From Flavobacterium jumunjinense (lineage in GTDB: Bacteria; Bacteroidota; Bacteroidia; Flavobacteriales; Flavobacteriaceae), in the NCBI RefSeq assembly GCF_021650975.2, contig NZ_CP091285.1, positions 1,860,001 through 1,924,000 of the forward strand: a stretch of 64,000 nt of DNA, given 5' to 3'. Of the stretch, positions 36,301-43,245 are shown one piece after another (within the stretch, counting starts at the first letter, position 1; each line of letters begins with the position of its first letter). The position numbers were made by a program, and so were the translations under genes. Below the pieces are notes generated by a model that worked only from the letters and a program-made list of their open reading frames with translations, did no database searches and was not told the origin of the DNA.

Positions 36301-36301
36301 G
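30350..36301 (+). CDS. Giant hybrid sensor kinase (propeller, PAS/GAF, HisKA, two receivers)
   Basis: A 1,983-residue hybrid two-component protein. Signal peptide (ends LHGQQ), then a periplasmic two-bladed-propeller (Reg_prop) sensor to about 640, a Y_Y_Y domain (about 643-727) and a membrane helix (about 730-752). A second multi-helix membrane block lies at about 777-920. The cytoplasm holds PAS (about 934-1037), PAS (1044-1160), GAF (1164-1337), PAS (1344-1463), HisKA with phospho-histidine H1490 in NMSHEIRTPLNG, HATPase (N-box NLLSNAVKFT, DTGIGI, GGTGLGLS), a divergent receiver (1722-1837) and a canonical receiver with D1910 (ILMDIQMPVMNG). It lacks the AraC-type output of canonical hybrid two-component regulators, so a separate partner (phosphotransfer or response regulator) must act. 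Ligand unknown. Confidence 0.9.
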   Translation: MVKFYYLIFFSLFLLSYTLHGQQYNFEIINQERGFPSSSVNKILKSNDGLLWYGTNGAGLVRYDGNSFIHYNRFKNLENLFITDIIEDKNKNLLLTTRYKGLFVFDGRKIIKEIDYIKYNDEIDVVQKLVKINNKIYGISSNRIYLINDDFTIKPVLSIFDKKITKINSITAIGSDSFIVATDIGLYQYLNNNFFLIDFEGNNICLSENNKTFNYVGDKNGNIYIIQFSNEKYIYNRLITTIKDSDGNNFNIDNIYRANSGNIWISSKGFEGVGVLYKNGSHLIINKKNGFPRTEINTIFVDNSSLFIGSNSLGVIQFSDQTFVKYNESPELSSKSIHAVVERDDHLFVYSLDNGLNMFRKEGFFILDFEKRIPVKEKINLLFKSKNNEVVIGSKRGLWTYVSDSVNTVIPEIYVEDIKQDEKGRFWISTKGNGLLITDSAFNIKYRLFTNAKVCYNSIYVKDNLWYVSTSLGLHEVFEENGTFVIKDKLIKDLLFLTTKDKHNTIWYSGENTIYSVNNGNVKSFGTKDGLSSTLVYTLTGIGNNILIGSNFGLEKIISDDKGNVFNVESLNSTNMFDGVETNMKSDFIDSNGNIYFGTVKGLYKFYFKNKNSRRHVPIFLTRFLVNNKDWETTDNKYFNVPKRNTSFAHNESTLTFHIGQINNSLLQSNYYSFRLKGLNSLWTKPSKSKEVSYHNLPPGSYTFFVKEVDVLGNDMGNSTSYTFSINPPFYASWWFVFLLCSLIIIAFNYLVRDSSKYNKDFVKSISENEMQSDLKSYFLYIGIIIIFTQLAYFIFEIYNEKELVIKTVLGFCSLFLYFLSYIRKIRVNLERIFTVFFIIITIIVFTNLTYSEVTFINFSEFLLLIFFSYNVFRKFSNYIVYTLIIIAALLCFFIIQAENKGVFIQLISATFVILIINFSRRINFLNTHDRLVFTNNIINQSNSLTIASDKLGNIVFCSDSVQKVLGYNVEDVMGHGFWRLTEDKEFEQINYNDKFVPNTVHVRKLKLKNGEYKFIQWSDFKYSDNLFIATGHDVTQKIIAEKEYQTLIQNAPDIIYDANKDGIITLINEASKRVLGFEQNEIVGKHFSDFLSDEEKIKALEFYKKKNRGKTDFDSYVIPLKNRKDETLWFSQKVRMKHDFENKISGFSCVLRDITNTKKLEEQIIYKNNILTQLSKYTNKLIQKDNIDEIFDDSLGQLTVAINADRVCFYEFNIEQSHVSQKFEWFALEDKLNINNPDFQDLDINNCSDMFNSSFKNQSFSITVKEIEDDSFRQKIEERGTKSLLLVPVFHVDRLIGYLGFDSFYEVREWGKEEIIILETLANNIATSIIRIKNERALQESEEKFKLLANNIPGAVYLVKCDEKRTKVYLNKEIEKLTGYLMSEFFEGTIGLTDLYHPEDKLKVMQEIQYAITNQKAFFITSRLVKKDGTIVWVEEHGEGILVDGKTEYLEGVLIDITERKKAEEAILARELAETSNKAKSEFLANMSHEIRTPLNGIIGFSKLLLNTSITEIQHQYLQTVNQSAESLLDVVNDVLDLSKIEAGKLTLHESKTNLHNIINQSVDMVKYTAHQKNIEIIVNVQEYIECTIWSDEVRLKQILQNLLSNAVKFTLKGQIELNVAARKTLEGTSIIDFQVRDTGIGIKPENKDKILEAFSQEDSSTTRNFGGTGLGLSITNSLLKLMNSHLKIESEIKKGSTFGFEIELRTSPCETHVVLYNNKFENALVVEDNKLVCEVIKRMFNNLKVPCTAISSKNNIVEIIKEAKEYDLILVDYEFLSKKTILEIIDVVSIRKKTHLLIMQNSTSDFIANKNITNVQNIIKPLKIYVLQNYLNKINNPVKKNAKETLQFVNKKMPKVCVLIVEDNKVNMLLTKTLVAKSFPNTIIHEATNGLEAIEVFKNANPDIILMDIQMPVMNGYEATEIIRKINSEIVIIALTAGVITGEKEKCLDLGMNDFILKPIDKRHFDNTLIKWINAVQKISI

Positions 36302-36309
36302 TATCTTTG
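36302..36309 (+). promoter_or_regulatory. -7 element of the HMG-CoA reductase gene
   Basis: TATCTTTG followed by C, an exact TAnnTTTG match directly after the sensor-kinase stop and 25 bases before the ATG at 36335. Confidence 0.55.
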
Positions 36310-36334
36310 CAGACTTATTAAGAAAGTAGAATTC

Positions 36335-37651
36335 ATGACTCAAAACATTAAAGGTTTCTCAAAATTATCAAAAGAAGAGAAAGTAGATTGGATAGTTAAA
36401 ACTTATTTCTCAACCCCAGAAACAGCAAAAGGAATAGTTAGTCAATATTGGAATAGCAATGAAAGTTTGCAAAAACTACATGATGAGTTTATAGAAAACA
36501 CAATTACAAACTTCTATTTGCCCTACGGAGTTGCTCCAAACTTTATTATAAACAATAAAAGTTATACGGTTCCAATGGCAATCGAAGAAAGTTCGGTTGT
36601 TGCTGCAGCATCAAAAGCGGCAAAATTTTGGGGTGAAAGAGGCGGGTTTAAAGCAACTGTAATCAACACAGAAAAAATTGGACAAGTACATTTTCTTTTT
36701 AATGGAAATTCAGAAAAATTGCAATCTTTTTTTAATGCAATTAAACCGAAATTCTTTACAGAAACCGAAAATTTTACCAAGAACATGCAAAAGCGTGGAG
36801 GTGGAATATTAGATATAGAATTAAGAAATAAAACGGAAGAATTAGATAACTATTATCAGCTTCATGCTACTTTTAATACGAAAGATAGTATGGGAGCAAA
36901 CTTCATAAACACGTGTTTAGAGCAGTTTGCAAAAACATTAGAAAACGAAGCGCAAGATTTTTTAGATTTCACAGAAAACGAAAAAAATATTCAAATAATA
37001 ATGAGTATTTTGAGTAACTATGTGCCAAACTGTGTAGTTAGAGCAGAAGTTTCATGCCCAGTTTCCCAAATGAGCGAAGATGCATCAATAGATGCTAAAG
37101 AATTTGCAGAAAAATTCGTAAATGCAGTTAAAATAGCAGAAATAGAACCTTACAGAGCGGTAACGCACAATAAAGGAATCATGAACGGGGTAGATGCAGT
37201 AGTTTTGGCTACAGGTAACGACTTTAGGGCTGTAGAAGCAGGGATTCATGCCTATGCAAGTAAAACGGGGCAGTATCGAAGCCTGTCACATGCGAAAATA
37301 GAAGACGATATCTTCACTTTCTGGATAGAAATTCCATTAGCATTAGGGACAATAGGAGGTTTAACTTCTTTACATCCTTTGGTTAAATTTTCACTTGAAA
37401 TGTTAGGTAATCCAAGTGCAGAAGATTTAATGAAGATAGTTGCAGTAACTGGCTTAGTGCAAAATTTTGCCGCAGTTCGCTCGCTAACAACAACAGGGAT
37501 ACAACAAGGACACATGAAGATGCATATAAACAATATACTGAATCAGCATAAGGCAAGTAAAGAAGAGAAAGTACAAGTTATGGAGTATTTCAAAAACGCA
37601 ACAATCTCACACAGTTTAGTCGTAGATTATTTAGAAGGACTAAGAAAGTAA
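36335..37651 (+). CDS. Hydroxymethylglutaryl-CoA reductase, class II
   Basis: A 438-residue reductase converting HMG-CoA to mevalonate, of the bacterial class II type. The catalytic glutamate lies in AIEESSVVAAASKAAKF (E84/E85), the lysine in HNKGIMNGVDA, the aspartate in ATGNDFRA and the histidine in QQGHMKMH. The 'GxxGG' nucleotide segment LGTIGGLTSLHPLV is also present. In the mevalonate pathway this supplies isoprenoids; a GHMP kinase follows 130 bases downstream. It is transcribed after the giant sensor kinase but has its own -7 element, so linkage to that kinase is positional only. Confidence 0.93.
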   Translation: MTQNIKGFSKLSKEEKVDWIVKTYFSTPETAKGIVSQYWNSNESLQKLHDEFIENTITNFYLPYGVAPNFIINNKSYTVPMAIEESSVVAAASKAAKFWGERGGFKATVINTEKIGQVHFLFNGNSEKLQSFFNAIKPKFFTETENFTKNMQKRGGGILDIELRNKTEELDNYYQLHATFNTKDSMGANFINTCLEQFAKTLENEAQDFLDFTENEKNIQIIMSILSNYVPNCVVRAEVSCPVSQMSEDASIDAKEFAEKFVNAVKIAEIEPYRAVTHNKGIMNGVDAVVLATGNDFRAVEAGIHAYASKTGQYRSLSHAKIEDDIFTFWIEIPLALGTIGGLTSLHPLVKFSLEMLGNPSAEDLMKIVAVTGLVQNFAAVRSLTTTGIQQGHMKMHINNILNQHKASKEEKVQVMEYFKNATISHSLVVDYLEGLRK

Positions 37652-37657
37652 TCTTTT

Positions 37658-37770
37658 TTAGGAGCTAATTCCTGCTGTTCGCTATATCTGTCATTGCGAG
37701 AAATGCATTGATTTTTAAATACATAAGTTCAAATCTCGCAATGTCAGGATGTCGCTTCCATCAGGGCTAA
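37658..37770 (+). repeat. Extragenic repeat-like element with internal inverted repeat
   Basis: A 113-bp insert between the HMG-CoA reductase and GHMP kinase genes. Its ends read TTAGGAGCTAATTCCTGCTG and CGCTTCCATCAGGGCTAA, which I recognise as resembling extragenic repeat modules seen in other Flavobacterium genomes (from memory, not searched). Inside, TGTCATTGCGAGA (37689-37701) pairs with TCTCGCAATGTCA (37734-37746) at 12 of 13 positions. The end of the element supplies a spurious in-frame ATG (37749) upstream of the kinase gene. Confidence 0.6.
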
Positions 37771-37781
37771 AACCAATCAAT

Positions 37782-38699
37782 ATGAAAGAACAAATTTTTT
37801 ATAGTAATGGAAAACTACTCCTAACAGGGGAATATGTTGTGCTCGATGGGGCAAAAGCCTTAGCGGTGCCAACAAAATTCGGTCAAAACTTGGTAGTTAA
37901 TCAAGGGAAAAATAAAGAAATTAGTTGGGTAAGCTATGATTCAGATAAAACAATATGGTTTCAAGATGTGCTTACTTTTCAGGAAATTCAAAAAAAAGAA
38001 ACAGAAGGCACAAATTCTAAGGTAAAAAATACACTTTTAGAAATTTTACATCAAGCCTTTATTCAAAATCCTGGCTTTATTAATAATTCAGATGGGTATG
38101 TTATCGAAACGCATTTAACATTTCCAAGATTATGGGGGCTAGGAACATCTTCTACTTTAATCAATAACTTAGGACAATGGTTGCAAATAGATGCTTTTGA
38201 ATTGTTGCAAAAAAGTTTTGGAGGTAGTGGGTACGATGTTGCATGTGCTCAAAATAACCACCCTATAATTTATTCTATAGAAAATAATAAATCAAAATTT
38301 CAAATTGTAGATTTCGAACCTTCGTTTAAAGAAAATATACACTTCGTTTATTTAAATAAAAAGCAAAGTAGTAAATCCGCAATTTCAAATTATATAACAA
38401 AACGACATAGAGTCGATACTATTATTTCAGAAATAGATCAAATTACTCAAGATGCATTAAAAACAAGCGAAGGGCGAGCATTTGCATTGTTGATGGAAAG
38501 ACATCAAGTTATAATGAGTAATGTTCTAGAAACTGAAACAGTGAAAGAAATGTTATTTCCAGATTTTAAAGGGATTGTAAAAAGTCTTGGAGCTTGGGGA
38601 GGTGATTTTGTTATGGTGTTGTCTAAGCAAAGCCCTAAAGAGTATTTTATAGAAAAAGGATATACTACAATATTAAGCTATGATGAAATGGTTTTGTAG
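37782..38699 (+). CDS. GHMP-family kinase of the mevalonate pathway
   Basis: A 305-residue GHMP kinase. The start is placed at ATG 37782 (MKEQIFYSNGKLLLTGEYVV); the in-frame ATG at 37749 belongs to a repeat element and adds only MSLPSGLKPIN. The N-terminal GKLLLTGEYVVLDG motif, the ATP-loop region WGLGTSSTLINNL and GGSGYDVACAQ fit mevalonate/phosphomevalonate kinase relatives. In Flavobacteriaceae this gene commonly follows HMG-CoA reductase, so a role in phosphorylating mevalonate or phosphomevalonate is likely, but which step is uncertain. A strong terminator follows at 38725-38748. Confidence 0.85.
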   Translation: MKEQIFYSNGKLLLTGEYVVLDGAKALAVPTKFGQNLVVNQGKNKEISWVSYDSDKTIWFQDVLTFQEIQKKETEGTNSKVKNTLLEILHQAFIQNPGFINNSDGYVIETHLTFPRLWGLGTSSTLINNLGQWLQIDAFELLQKSFGGSGYDVACAQNNHPIIYSIENNKSKFQIVDFEPSFKENIHFVYLNKKQSSKSAISNYITKRHRVDTIISEIDQITQDALKTSEGRAFALLMERHQVIMSNVLETETVKEMLFPDFKGIVKSLGAWGGDFVMVLSKQSPKEYFIEKGYTTILSYDEMVL

Positions 38700-38724
38700 A
38701 AAACTATAAATTATTGGAAATAAA

Positions 38725-38750
38725 AAAACCACTCGTTTGAGTGGTTTTTT
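38725..38750 (+). terminator. Terminator of the GHMP kinase gene
   Basis: Stem AAAACCACTC (38725-38734), loop GTTT, stem GAGTGGTTTT (38739-38748), then more T's. The convergent tRNA genes end immediately to its right, so it can serve both. Confidence 0.85.
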
Positions 38751-38753
38751 TTG

Positions 38754-38826
38754 TGGTACCTCCAGGAATCGAACCAGGGACACATGGATTTTCAGTCCAT
38801 TGCTCTACCAACTGAGCTAAGGTACC
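38754..38826 (-). tRNA. tRNA-Phe (GAA), second of tandem pair in transcription order
   Basis: A 73-nt cloverleaf on the minus strand: acceptor GGTACCT pairing with AGGTACC plus A73, D-arm TAGCTCAGTTGGTAGAGC, anticodon loop CTGAAAA with anticodon GAA, and T-arm GGTTCGATTCC. CCA is not encoded. Identical to the copy at 38891-38963. Confidence 0.95.
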
Positions 38827-38890
38827 ATTTTGTTCAAAGAACAAATAAGATTATAACGATATTTTAGAATCTACTTTTAGTAGTAATTTG

Positions 38891-38963
38891 TGGTACCTCC
38901 AGGAATCGAACCAGGGACACATGGATTTTCAGTCCATTGCTCTACCAACTGAGCTAAGGTACC
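38891..38963 (-). tRNA. tRNA-Phe (GAA), first of tandem pair
   Basis: A 73-nt cloverleaf identical to the downstream copy, 64 bases apart from it, anticodon GAA, CCA not encoded. It lies directly behind a strong Bacteroidota promoter at 38985-38992, so the two copies are probably cut from one transcript. Confidence 0.95.
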
Positions 38964-38984
38964 ATTGCTTTGTTTTAGCGAGTG

Positions 38985-39014
38985 CAAATATATAACGCTT
39001 TTTTAAATATCCAA
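38985..39014 (-). promoter_or_regulatory. Promoter of the tandem tRNA-Phe transcript
   Basis: Minus-strand -7 TATATTTG (38985-38992), exact consensus followed by C, with TTG at 39012-39014 as -33 at 19 bases spacing. It lies 22 bases upstream of the first tRNA. Confidence 0.65.
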
Positions 39015-39040
39015 GACATTTTTTTAAAAAAATCATTTTG

Positions 39041-39048
39041 TATATTTG
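39041..39048 (+). promoter_or_regulatory. -7 element of coaX and the downstream operon
   Basis: TATATTTG followed by C, exact consensus, 20 bases before the ATG at 39068. It lies across the alternative TTG-started extension of coaX, which argues for the ATG start. Confidence 0.6.
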
Positions 39049-39067
39049 CGAACCGAAAATCTTAATA

Positions 39068-39805
39068 ATGCTTTTAACTATAGATATTGGTAATACAAGG
39101 ATTAAATGTGCTGTCTTTGAGTATGATAAAATTTTATTTAAAGAGAGCTTTGTGAGAAATGATGCTGAAAAAAAAATAAAAGAAATTTTTTATAATTTTC
39201 CAGAAATAGTAAATTCAATATCATCTTCAGTTGGTAATCTAGATAAAGAAACATTTTTATTAATAGAAAAGAACTCCAATTTAACCGTTGTATCTAATCA
39301 AACAAGAATGCCATTTCAGAACAAATACAGTACGCCAAATACTTTGGGGGTAGACAGAATGGTATTAACTGCTGGTGCGTCTATAAAATACCCAAAGAAA
39401 AATTGTTTAATTATCGATGCAGGAACTTGTGTTACTTATGATTTTATTGATGAAAACAACAACTATTTAGGAGGTGCAATTTCACCAGGTATTAAGTTAC
39501 GTTATGATAGTTTACACAATTATACAGCTAAATTGCCGTTATTAGAAAAAAAACATCCAAATAATTTTGTTGGAAACTCAACGGATGAGGCAATTCATTC
39601 AGGTGTTATCAATGGAGTAATCAGTGAAATAGAGGGATTCGCATCACAATATTTTCTTAAATATGAAGATTTAACAGTAATTTTAACAGGAGGCGATGCG
39701 GAATTTTTGGCTAAAAGATTAAAAAGCACCATATTTGCCAATTCAAATTTTTTACTAGAGAGTTTGAATTTATTATTTACTTATGTACAAAGAAAAAATG
39801 ACTAA
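39068..39805 (+). CDS. coaX: Type III pantothenate kinase
   Basis: A 245-residue ASKHA-fold kinase phosphorylating pantothenate, the first step of coenzyme A synthesis. Motifs: MLLTIDIGNTRIK at the N-terminus, NTLGVDRM, LIIDAGTCVTYDFI and GGAISPGIKLRYDSL, then a C-terminal ILTGGDAEFLAKRL. The frame can be extended upstream to TTG 39038, but that region carries the promoter, so ATG 39068 is used. Its 3' end overlaps the next gene by 8 bases, starting an operon of envelope genes that runs through to the corC-like gene. Confidence 0.93.
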   Translation: MLLTIDIGNTRIKCAVFEYDKILFKESFVRNDAEKKIKEIFYNFPEIVNSISSSVGNLDKETFLLIEKNSNLTVVSNQTRMPFQNKYSTPNTLGVDRMVLTAGASIKYPKKNCLIIDAGTCVTYDFIDENNNYLGGAISPGIKLRYDSLHNYTAKLPLLEKKHPNNFVGNSTDEAIHSGVINGVISEIEGFASQYFLKYEDLTVILTGGDAEFLAKRLKSTIFANSNFLLESLNLLFTYVQRKND

Positions 39806-41048
39806 AAAATTAATTGTTTTTGTAACACTTTTATTTTGTGTTATAGGTTACTCGCAAGAAGGTACTTCATCACCATATTCATATTATGGTTTAGGTGAAG
39901 TTAAATTTAGAGGTACTCAAAGCTCAAGAGCCATGGGAGGCTTAGGTATTCAAGGGGATAGTATTTCTCTTAATTTACTAAATCCAGCTTCATATTCGCA
40001 TTTAAGATTAACAACATTAGCAGTTGGTGCAACGTCAACATTTACTAATTTAGAGAATGAAACTGAAAAAGGAAAAGCGAAAAGAACAGGCTTAGATTAT
40101 TTAGCAGTTGGTATTCCTATGGGTAAATTTGGTGCTTCTTTAGGTGTTTTGCCTTATAGTGCAGTTGGATATAAGTTAAAAAGCTCAACTACAATAGACG
40201 GTCAAGTTGTAGAGAAAAGTTTTACAGGAGAAGGAAATATAAATAAGGTGTTTTTTGGTTTAGCATACAGTGTAAATAAAAAATTAAGTTTAGGTTTCGA
40301 TGTTCAATATAATTTTGGAGATATTCAAAATGAAAGTATAGAGAATAACACGTCAATTACTTTGTCTGGAAGAGAAAGAAATACTTCAAGAATATCAGGT
40401 AGCTCATTTAATATTGGGGCCTTGTATACTACAAAATGGAAAGAAAAATACGACATTTATACTAGTTTTGTGTTTTCTCCAGAAGCAAGATTAAATTCAA
40501 CAAACGAGCGCAATCTTGCAACAGTTACTTTTACGGGTAACGGAGCAGAAATTGTCAATGATAATATTGATATTGCAGTACCAAATTCAAAATTGTCAAT
40601 TCCAACTAAATTAGCTTTAGGATTAGGTTTGGGTGAAAAAAACAAATGGTTAGTTGGTTCAGAGGTTACTTTTCAAAGTAGTAGTCAAATATCAAATAGA
40701 TTTAGAGATGAAGATGCTGATGTAGCTTATAAGAATTCGCAAAAATTTGTATTAGGTGGATTTTATATACCTAAATTCGATTCGTATACAAGCTATTTAA
40801 GTAGGGTTGTTTATAGAGCTGGGGTTAGATATGAAAATACTGGCTTGGTGATAAAGAATAAAGAGATTAATGACTATGGCATGAATTTTGGTCTAGGATT
40901 ACCGCTAGGATATTCAAAAATAGATGTAGGTTTCGAATTCGGTGTAAGAGGAACTACATATTATAACTTAGTAAGAGAAAACTATTTTAATTTAAGTATA
41001 GGTTTATCTTTAAGTGATAAATGGTTTAAGAAAAGAAAAATTGATTAA
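39798..41048 (+). CDS. Outer-membrane beta-barrel protein (FadL/PorV-like)
   Basis: A protein of 416 residues from ATG 39798 (MTKKLIVFVTLLFCVIGYSQ); an upstream ATG at 39783 would add MYKEK before the signal peptide. After cleavage it begins EGTSSPYSYYGLGEVKFRGT, then SRAMGGLG and NPASYSHL, a signature shared by flavobacterial outer-membrane proteins related to PorV/FadL barrels. The rest is amphipathic beta sequence ending in aromatic-rich strands. The barrel call is good; transport substrate or T9SS role is unknown. It overlaps coaX by 8 bases and precedes a TPR protein by 21 bases. Confidence 0.75.
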   Translation: MTKKLIVFVTLLFCVIGYSQEGTSSPYSYYGLGEVKFRGTQSSRAMGGLGIQGDSISLNLLNPASYSHLRLTTLAVGATSTFTNLENETEKGKAKRTGLDYLAVGIPMGKFGASLGVLPYSAVGYKLKSSTTIDGQVVEKSFTGEGNINKVFFGLAYSVNKKLSLGFDVQYNFGDIQNESIENNTSITLSGRERNTSRISGSSFNIGALYTTKWKEKYDIYTSFVFSPEARLNSTNERNLATVTFTGNGAEIVNDNIDIAVPNSKLSIPTKLALGLGLGEKNKWLVGSEVTFQSSSQISNRFRDEDADVAYKNSQKFVLGGFYIPKFDSYTSYLSRVVYRAGVRYENTGLVIKNKEINDYGMNFGLGLPLGYSKIDVGFEFGVRGTTYYNLVRENYFNLSIGLSLSDKWFKKRKID

Positions 41049-41069
41049 TAAATTTTATAATTAGTATAT

Positions 41070-42440
41070 ATGAAAACTAAATTATCTTTATTATTTGTAG
41101 CAACGATTGGTTTTTTTGCAAATGCACAAAATAGCGATGCTTGTACAGAGACTTTAAGTTTAATGGGTTCTTCCGTTAGGGCAAACGACCCAGCAGGTTA
41201 TGATTACCTAGCGACATTGAGAAAAGATTGTGCTTCTTTTGATAAAAGAGTTTATTCTTATGGTGAATTTGCTATTAAGCAAAAAATTGAAAGAGTAGAA
41301 GGCGCTGAAAAAGAAAAATACGTTCGTGATTTAATGAGTTTTTATGATGAAAACTTAACGCACTTTCCGGAAACAGCAGGTAGTGTTGATATGAAAAAAG
41401 GTTTGACTTTGTTTAATTATAAAGTTGGAAATAACGAAGAAATCTTTGCTTTTTTAGATAAAGCTTTTAAAACAGATAAAGAAAATTTCGATTCTACAAG
41501 AGCTTTATATGCTTACTTCGAAATCTTTGTAAATGATTATAAAGGAGAGAAAAAAGGAATTACGCTTCAACAAGTATTTGATAAATATGATGATATTTAT
41601 GAGAAATTAGCGTTACAAGAAAAAGAATATTCAGATGCTAAAGATGTTTTAATAGCAAAAGAAGAAGCAGGTCAAGAATTAGATGCAAAAGAGGCGAAAG
41701 CGAAAGGAAAATACGAAGCGAATTTAGAGGATATAGCTATAGTTACATCAAGTATGGATGGAATTATTGTTCAATTGTCATCATGTGATAAATTGATTCC
41801 TTTTTATCAAAAATCATTTGATGAAAATGTTGGTAACAAGCAATGGTTGCTGAGAGCTGCGGATCGTTTAGAAGCTAAAGAATGTGACGGTGATCCATTG
41901 TTTTCTAAAATTTCAGAAGCGCTTTATAAGTTAGACCCAAGTGCGGAAGCTGCTTATAAGTTAGGTGTTGTTGAGTATCAAAAGAAAAATATCACTAAAG
42001 CAATGAGCTATTTTAATCAAGCAGCAGATTTGTTTACAGATAGTGGTAAGAAAGCAAATGTGTATATGAAAATGGCTACTATTTATTCTAGATCAAGTAA
42101 AAGTCAAGCAAGAAATTACGCAAGAAAAGCATTGCAAGCTAAACCTTCATATGGTAGAGCGTATATGTTGATTGGTGATTTATATGCTGGTAGCTTGAAT
42201 GATTGTGGAACAGATCCATTTAGTAAGAGAGCTATTTATTGGTTAGCGGCACAGTATTGTGATAAAGCAGCTTCGGTAGATTCTTCTTTAAGAGGAACGG
42301 CTTCGAGTAGAGCAGCAAATTACAGAGCATCTGCGCCTTCTAGAGCAGAAATTTTTAATCATAAAGATGGAAACATGTCTGGAAAAAGAATTTCTTTTAA
42401 CTGTTGGGTTGGAGAAAGTGTAACGGTTCCTTCTCTATAA
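41070..42440 (+). CDS. Secreted TPR-repeat protein
   Basis: A 456-residue periplasmic protein: signal peptide (LLFVATIGFFANAQ), then a long helical protein with a central charged segment (about 190-230, KEYSDAKDVLIAKEEAGQEL) and C-terminal tetratricopeptide repeats (SAEAAYKLGVVEYQKKNITK; then YMKMATIYSRSSKSQARNYA and GRAYMLIGDLYAG). Five or more cysteines occur in conserved-looking places (DACTETLSLM, LRKDCASF, SSCDKLIPFY). It is likely a scaffold for an envelope assembly, since it lies between an outer-membrane barrel gene and lptC in one operon. Partner unknown. Confidence 0.8.
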   Translation: MKTKLSLLFVATIGFFANAQNSDACTETLSLMGSSVRANDPAGYDYLATLRKDCASFDKRVYSYGEFAIKQKIERVEGAEKEKYVRDLMSFYDENLTHFPETAGSVDMKKGLTLFNYKVGNNEEIFAFLDKAFKTDKENFDSTRALYAYFEIFVNDYKGEKKGITLQQVFDKYDDIYEKLALQEKEYSDAKDVLIAKEEAGQELDAKEAKAKGKYEANLEDIAIVTSSMDGIIVQLSSCDKLIPFYQKSFDENVGNKQWLLRAADRLEAKECDGDPLFSKISEALYKLDPSAEAAYKLGVVEYQKKNITKAMSYFNQAADLFTDSGKKANVYMKMATIYSRSSKSQARNYARKALQAKPSYGRAYMLIGDLYAGSLNDCGTDPFSKRAIYWLAAQYCDKAASVDSSLRGTASSRAANYRASAPSRAEIFNHKDGNMSGKRISFNCWVGESVTVPSL

Positions 42441-42441
42441 T

Positions 42442-43002
42442 ATGAGAAAAAAAAATAGAAATATAATATTTAATATAGTCACAGTAATAATCACTGTGAC
42501 TATGTTTTTTTCATGTGAAGGGTCTTTAAAAGATGTTCAGAAGTTTAATAAATCTTCTTTTTTGCCAGCAGGTGAGGTAGATTCGGTTAATTTAAAATAT
42601 ACAGATTCAGGACGTGTTAAGTCTATTCTTAAAAGTGAAAAAATGTTGGATTATAGTAATATACCAAATGCTTTTACTGAATTTCCAAAGGGAGTAGAGG
42701 TAACGATGTTTGATGCTAATAATAAAACAACAGTTATAGAATCGGATTATGCAATTTCGTACAAACGTACAGATATTATTGATTTACAAGGTAATGTGAC
42801 TATAACTTCAAGCGATGGTAAGAAGTTAGAAACATCTCAGTTGTATTTTGATCAAAAAAATGAATGGTTTTTTACTGAAAAACATTTTAAATATACAGAT
42901 AATGCAGGAGGTTTTCTTCAGGGGCCCGGTGTAGACTTTAGTAAGGACTTTAAAATCTTCAATATGCAAACGAGTAGTGGAGAAATCAATAGTGTAGAAT
43001 AA
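42442..43002 (+). CDS. lptC: LPS export protein LptC
   Basis: A 186-residue single-pass periplasmic protein of the LptC type, which hands lipopolysaccharide from the LptB2FG transporter to LptA. The N-terminus is a membrane segment ending at C25 (MFFSCEG), so it may be a lipoprotein, as in many Bacteroidota. The beta-jellyroll region contains PKGVEVTMFDANNKT, the family's IIDLQGNVTITSSDGKKLET segment and QLYFDQKNEWFFTEK. It starts 1 base after the TPR gene's stop, so is in the same operon. The family match is moderate because LptC is poorly conserved. Confidence 0.8.
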   Translation: MRKKNRNIIFNIVTVIITVTMFFSCEGSLKDVQKFNKSSFLPAGEVDSVNLKYTDSGRVKSILKSEKMLDYSNIPNAFTEFPKGVEVTMFDANNKTTVIESDYAISYKRTDIIDLQGNVTITSSDGKKLETSQLYFDQKNEWFFTEKHFKYTDNAGGFLQGPGVDFSKDFKIFNMQTSSGEINSVE

Positions 43003-43032
43003 AACATTTTATTTTTTGTCAATTAATTTCCT

Positions 43033-43040
43033 TATTTTTG
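43033..43040 (+). promoter_or_regulatory. Candidate -7 element before the small membrane gene
   Basis: TATTTTTG, exact TAnnTTTG, 17 bases before the ATG at 43057. The possible -33 TTTG at 43015-43018 is closer than usual. Confidence 0.35.
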
Positions 43041-43056
43041 ATGAAAATTTGAAAAA

Positions 43057-43242
43057 ATGAATTATTTAAAATTTATACAATATTTCTATTTGCTTTTTGG
43101 TGTTTTCTTTTTTTATGAAGCATTTAGAAGATATCAAAATAATGAAAGTTACCTTATGAGTATTGTAATTGCAGTAGTCGCAATAGGAATGTTCTTCTTT
43201 AGAAGACACTTTTATAATAAACAGAAAAATGGTCAAAAGTAA
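43057..43242 (+). CDS. Small two-helix membrane protein
   Basis: A 61-residue protein with two predicted membrane helices (FIQYFYLLFGVFFFYEAFRR and YLMSIVIAVVAIGMFFF) and a short basic C-terminus (RRHFYNKQKNGQK). No known family recognised. It lies between lptC and the CNNM/CorC-type gene, 3 bases upstream of the latter, so it is probably part of that operon. Its function is unknown. Confidence 0.65.
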   Translation: MNYLKFIQYFYLLFGVFFFYEAFRRYQNNESYLMSIVIAVVAIGMFFFRRHFYNKQKNGQK

Positions 43243-43245
43243 TAT

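Noticed and set aside
37749..37781. Longer GHMP kinase start at ATG 37749
   Set aside because: This ATG lies in the repeat element and the family sequence starts at 37782.
39038..39067. Longer coaX start at TTG 39038
   Set aside because: The extension crosses a consensus -7 element and is not part of the kinase family N-terminus.
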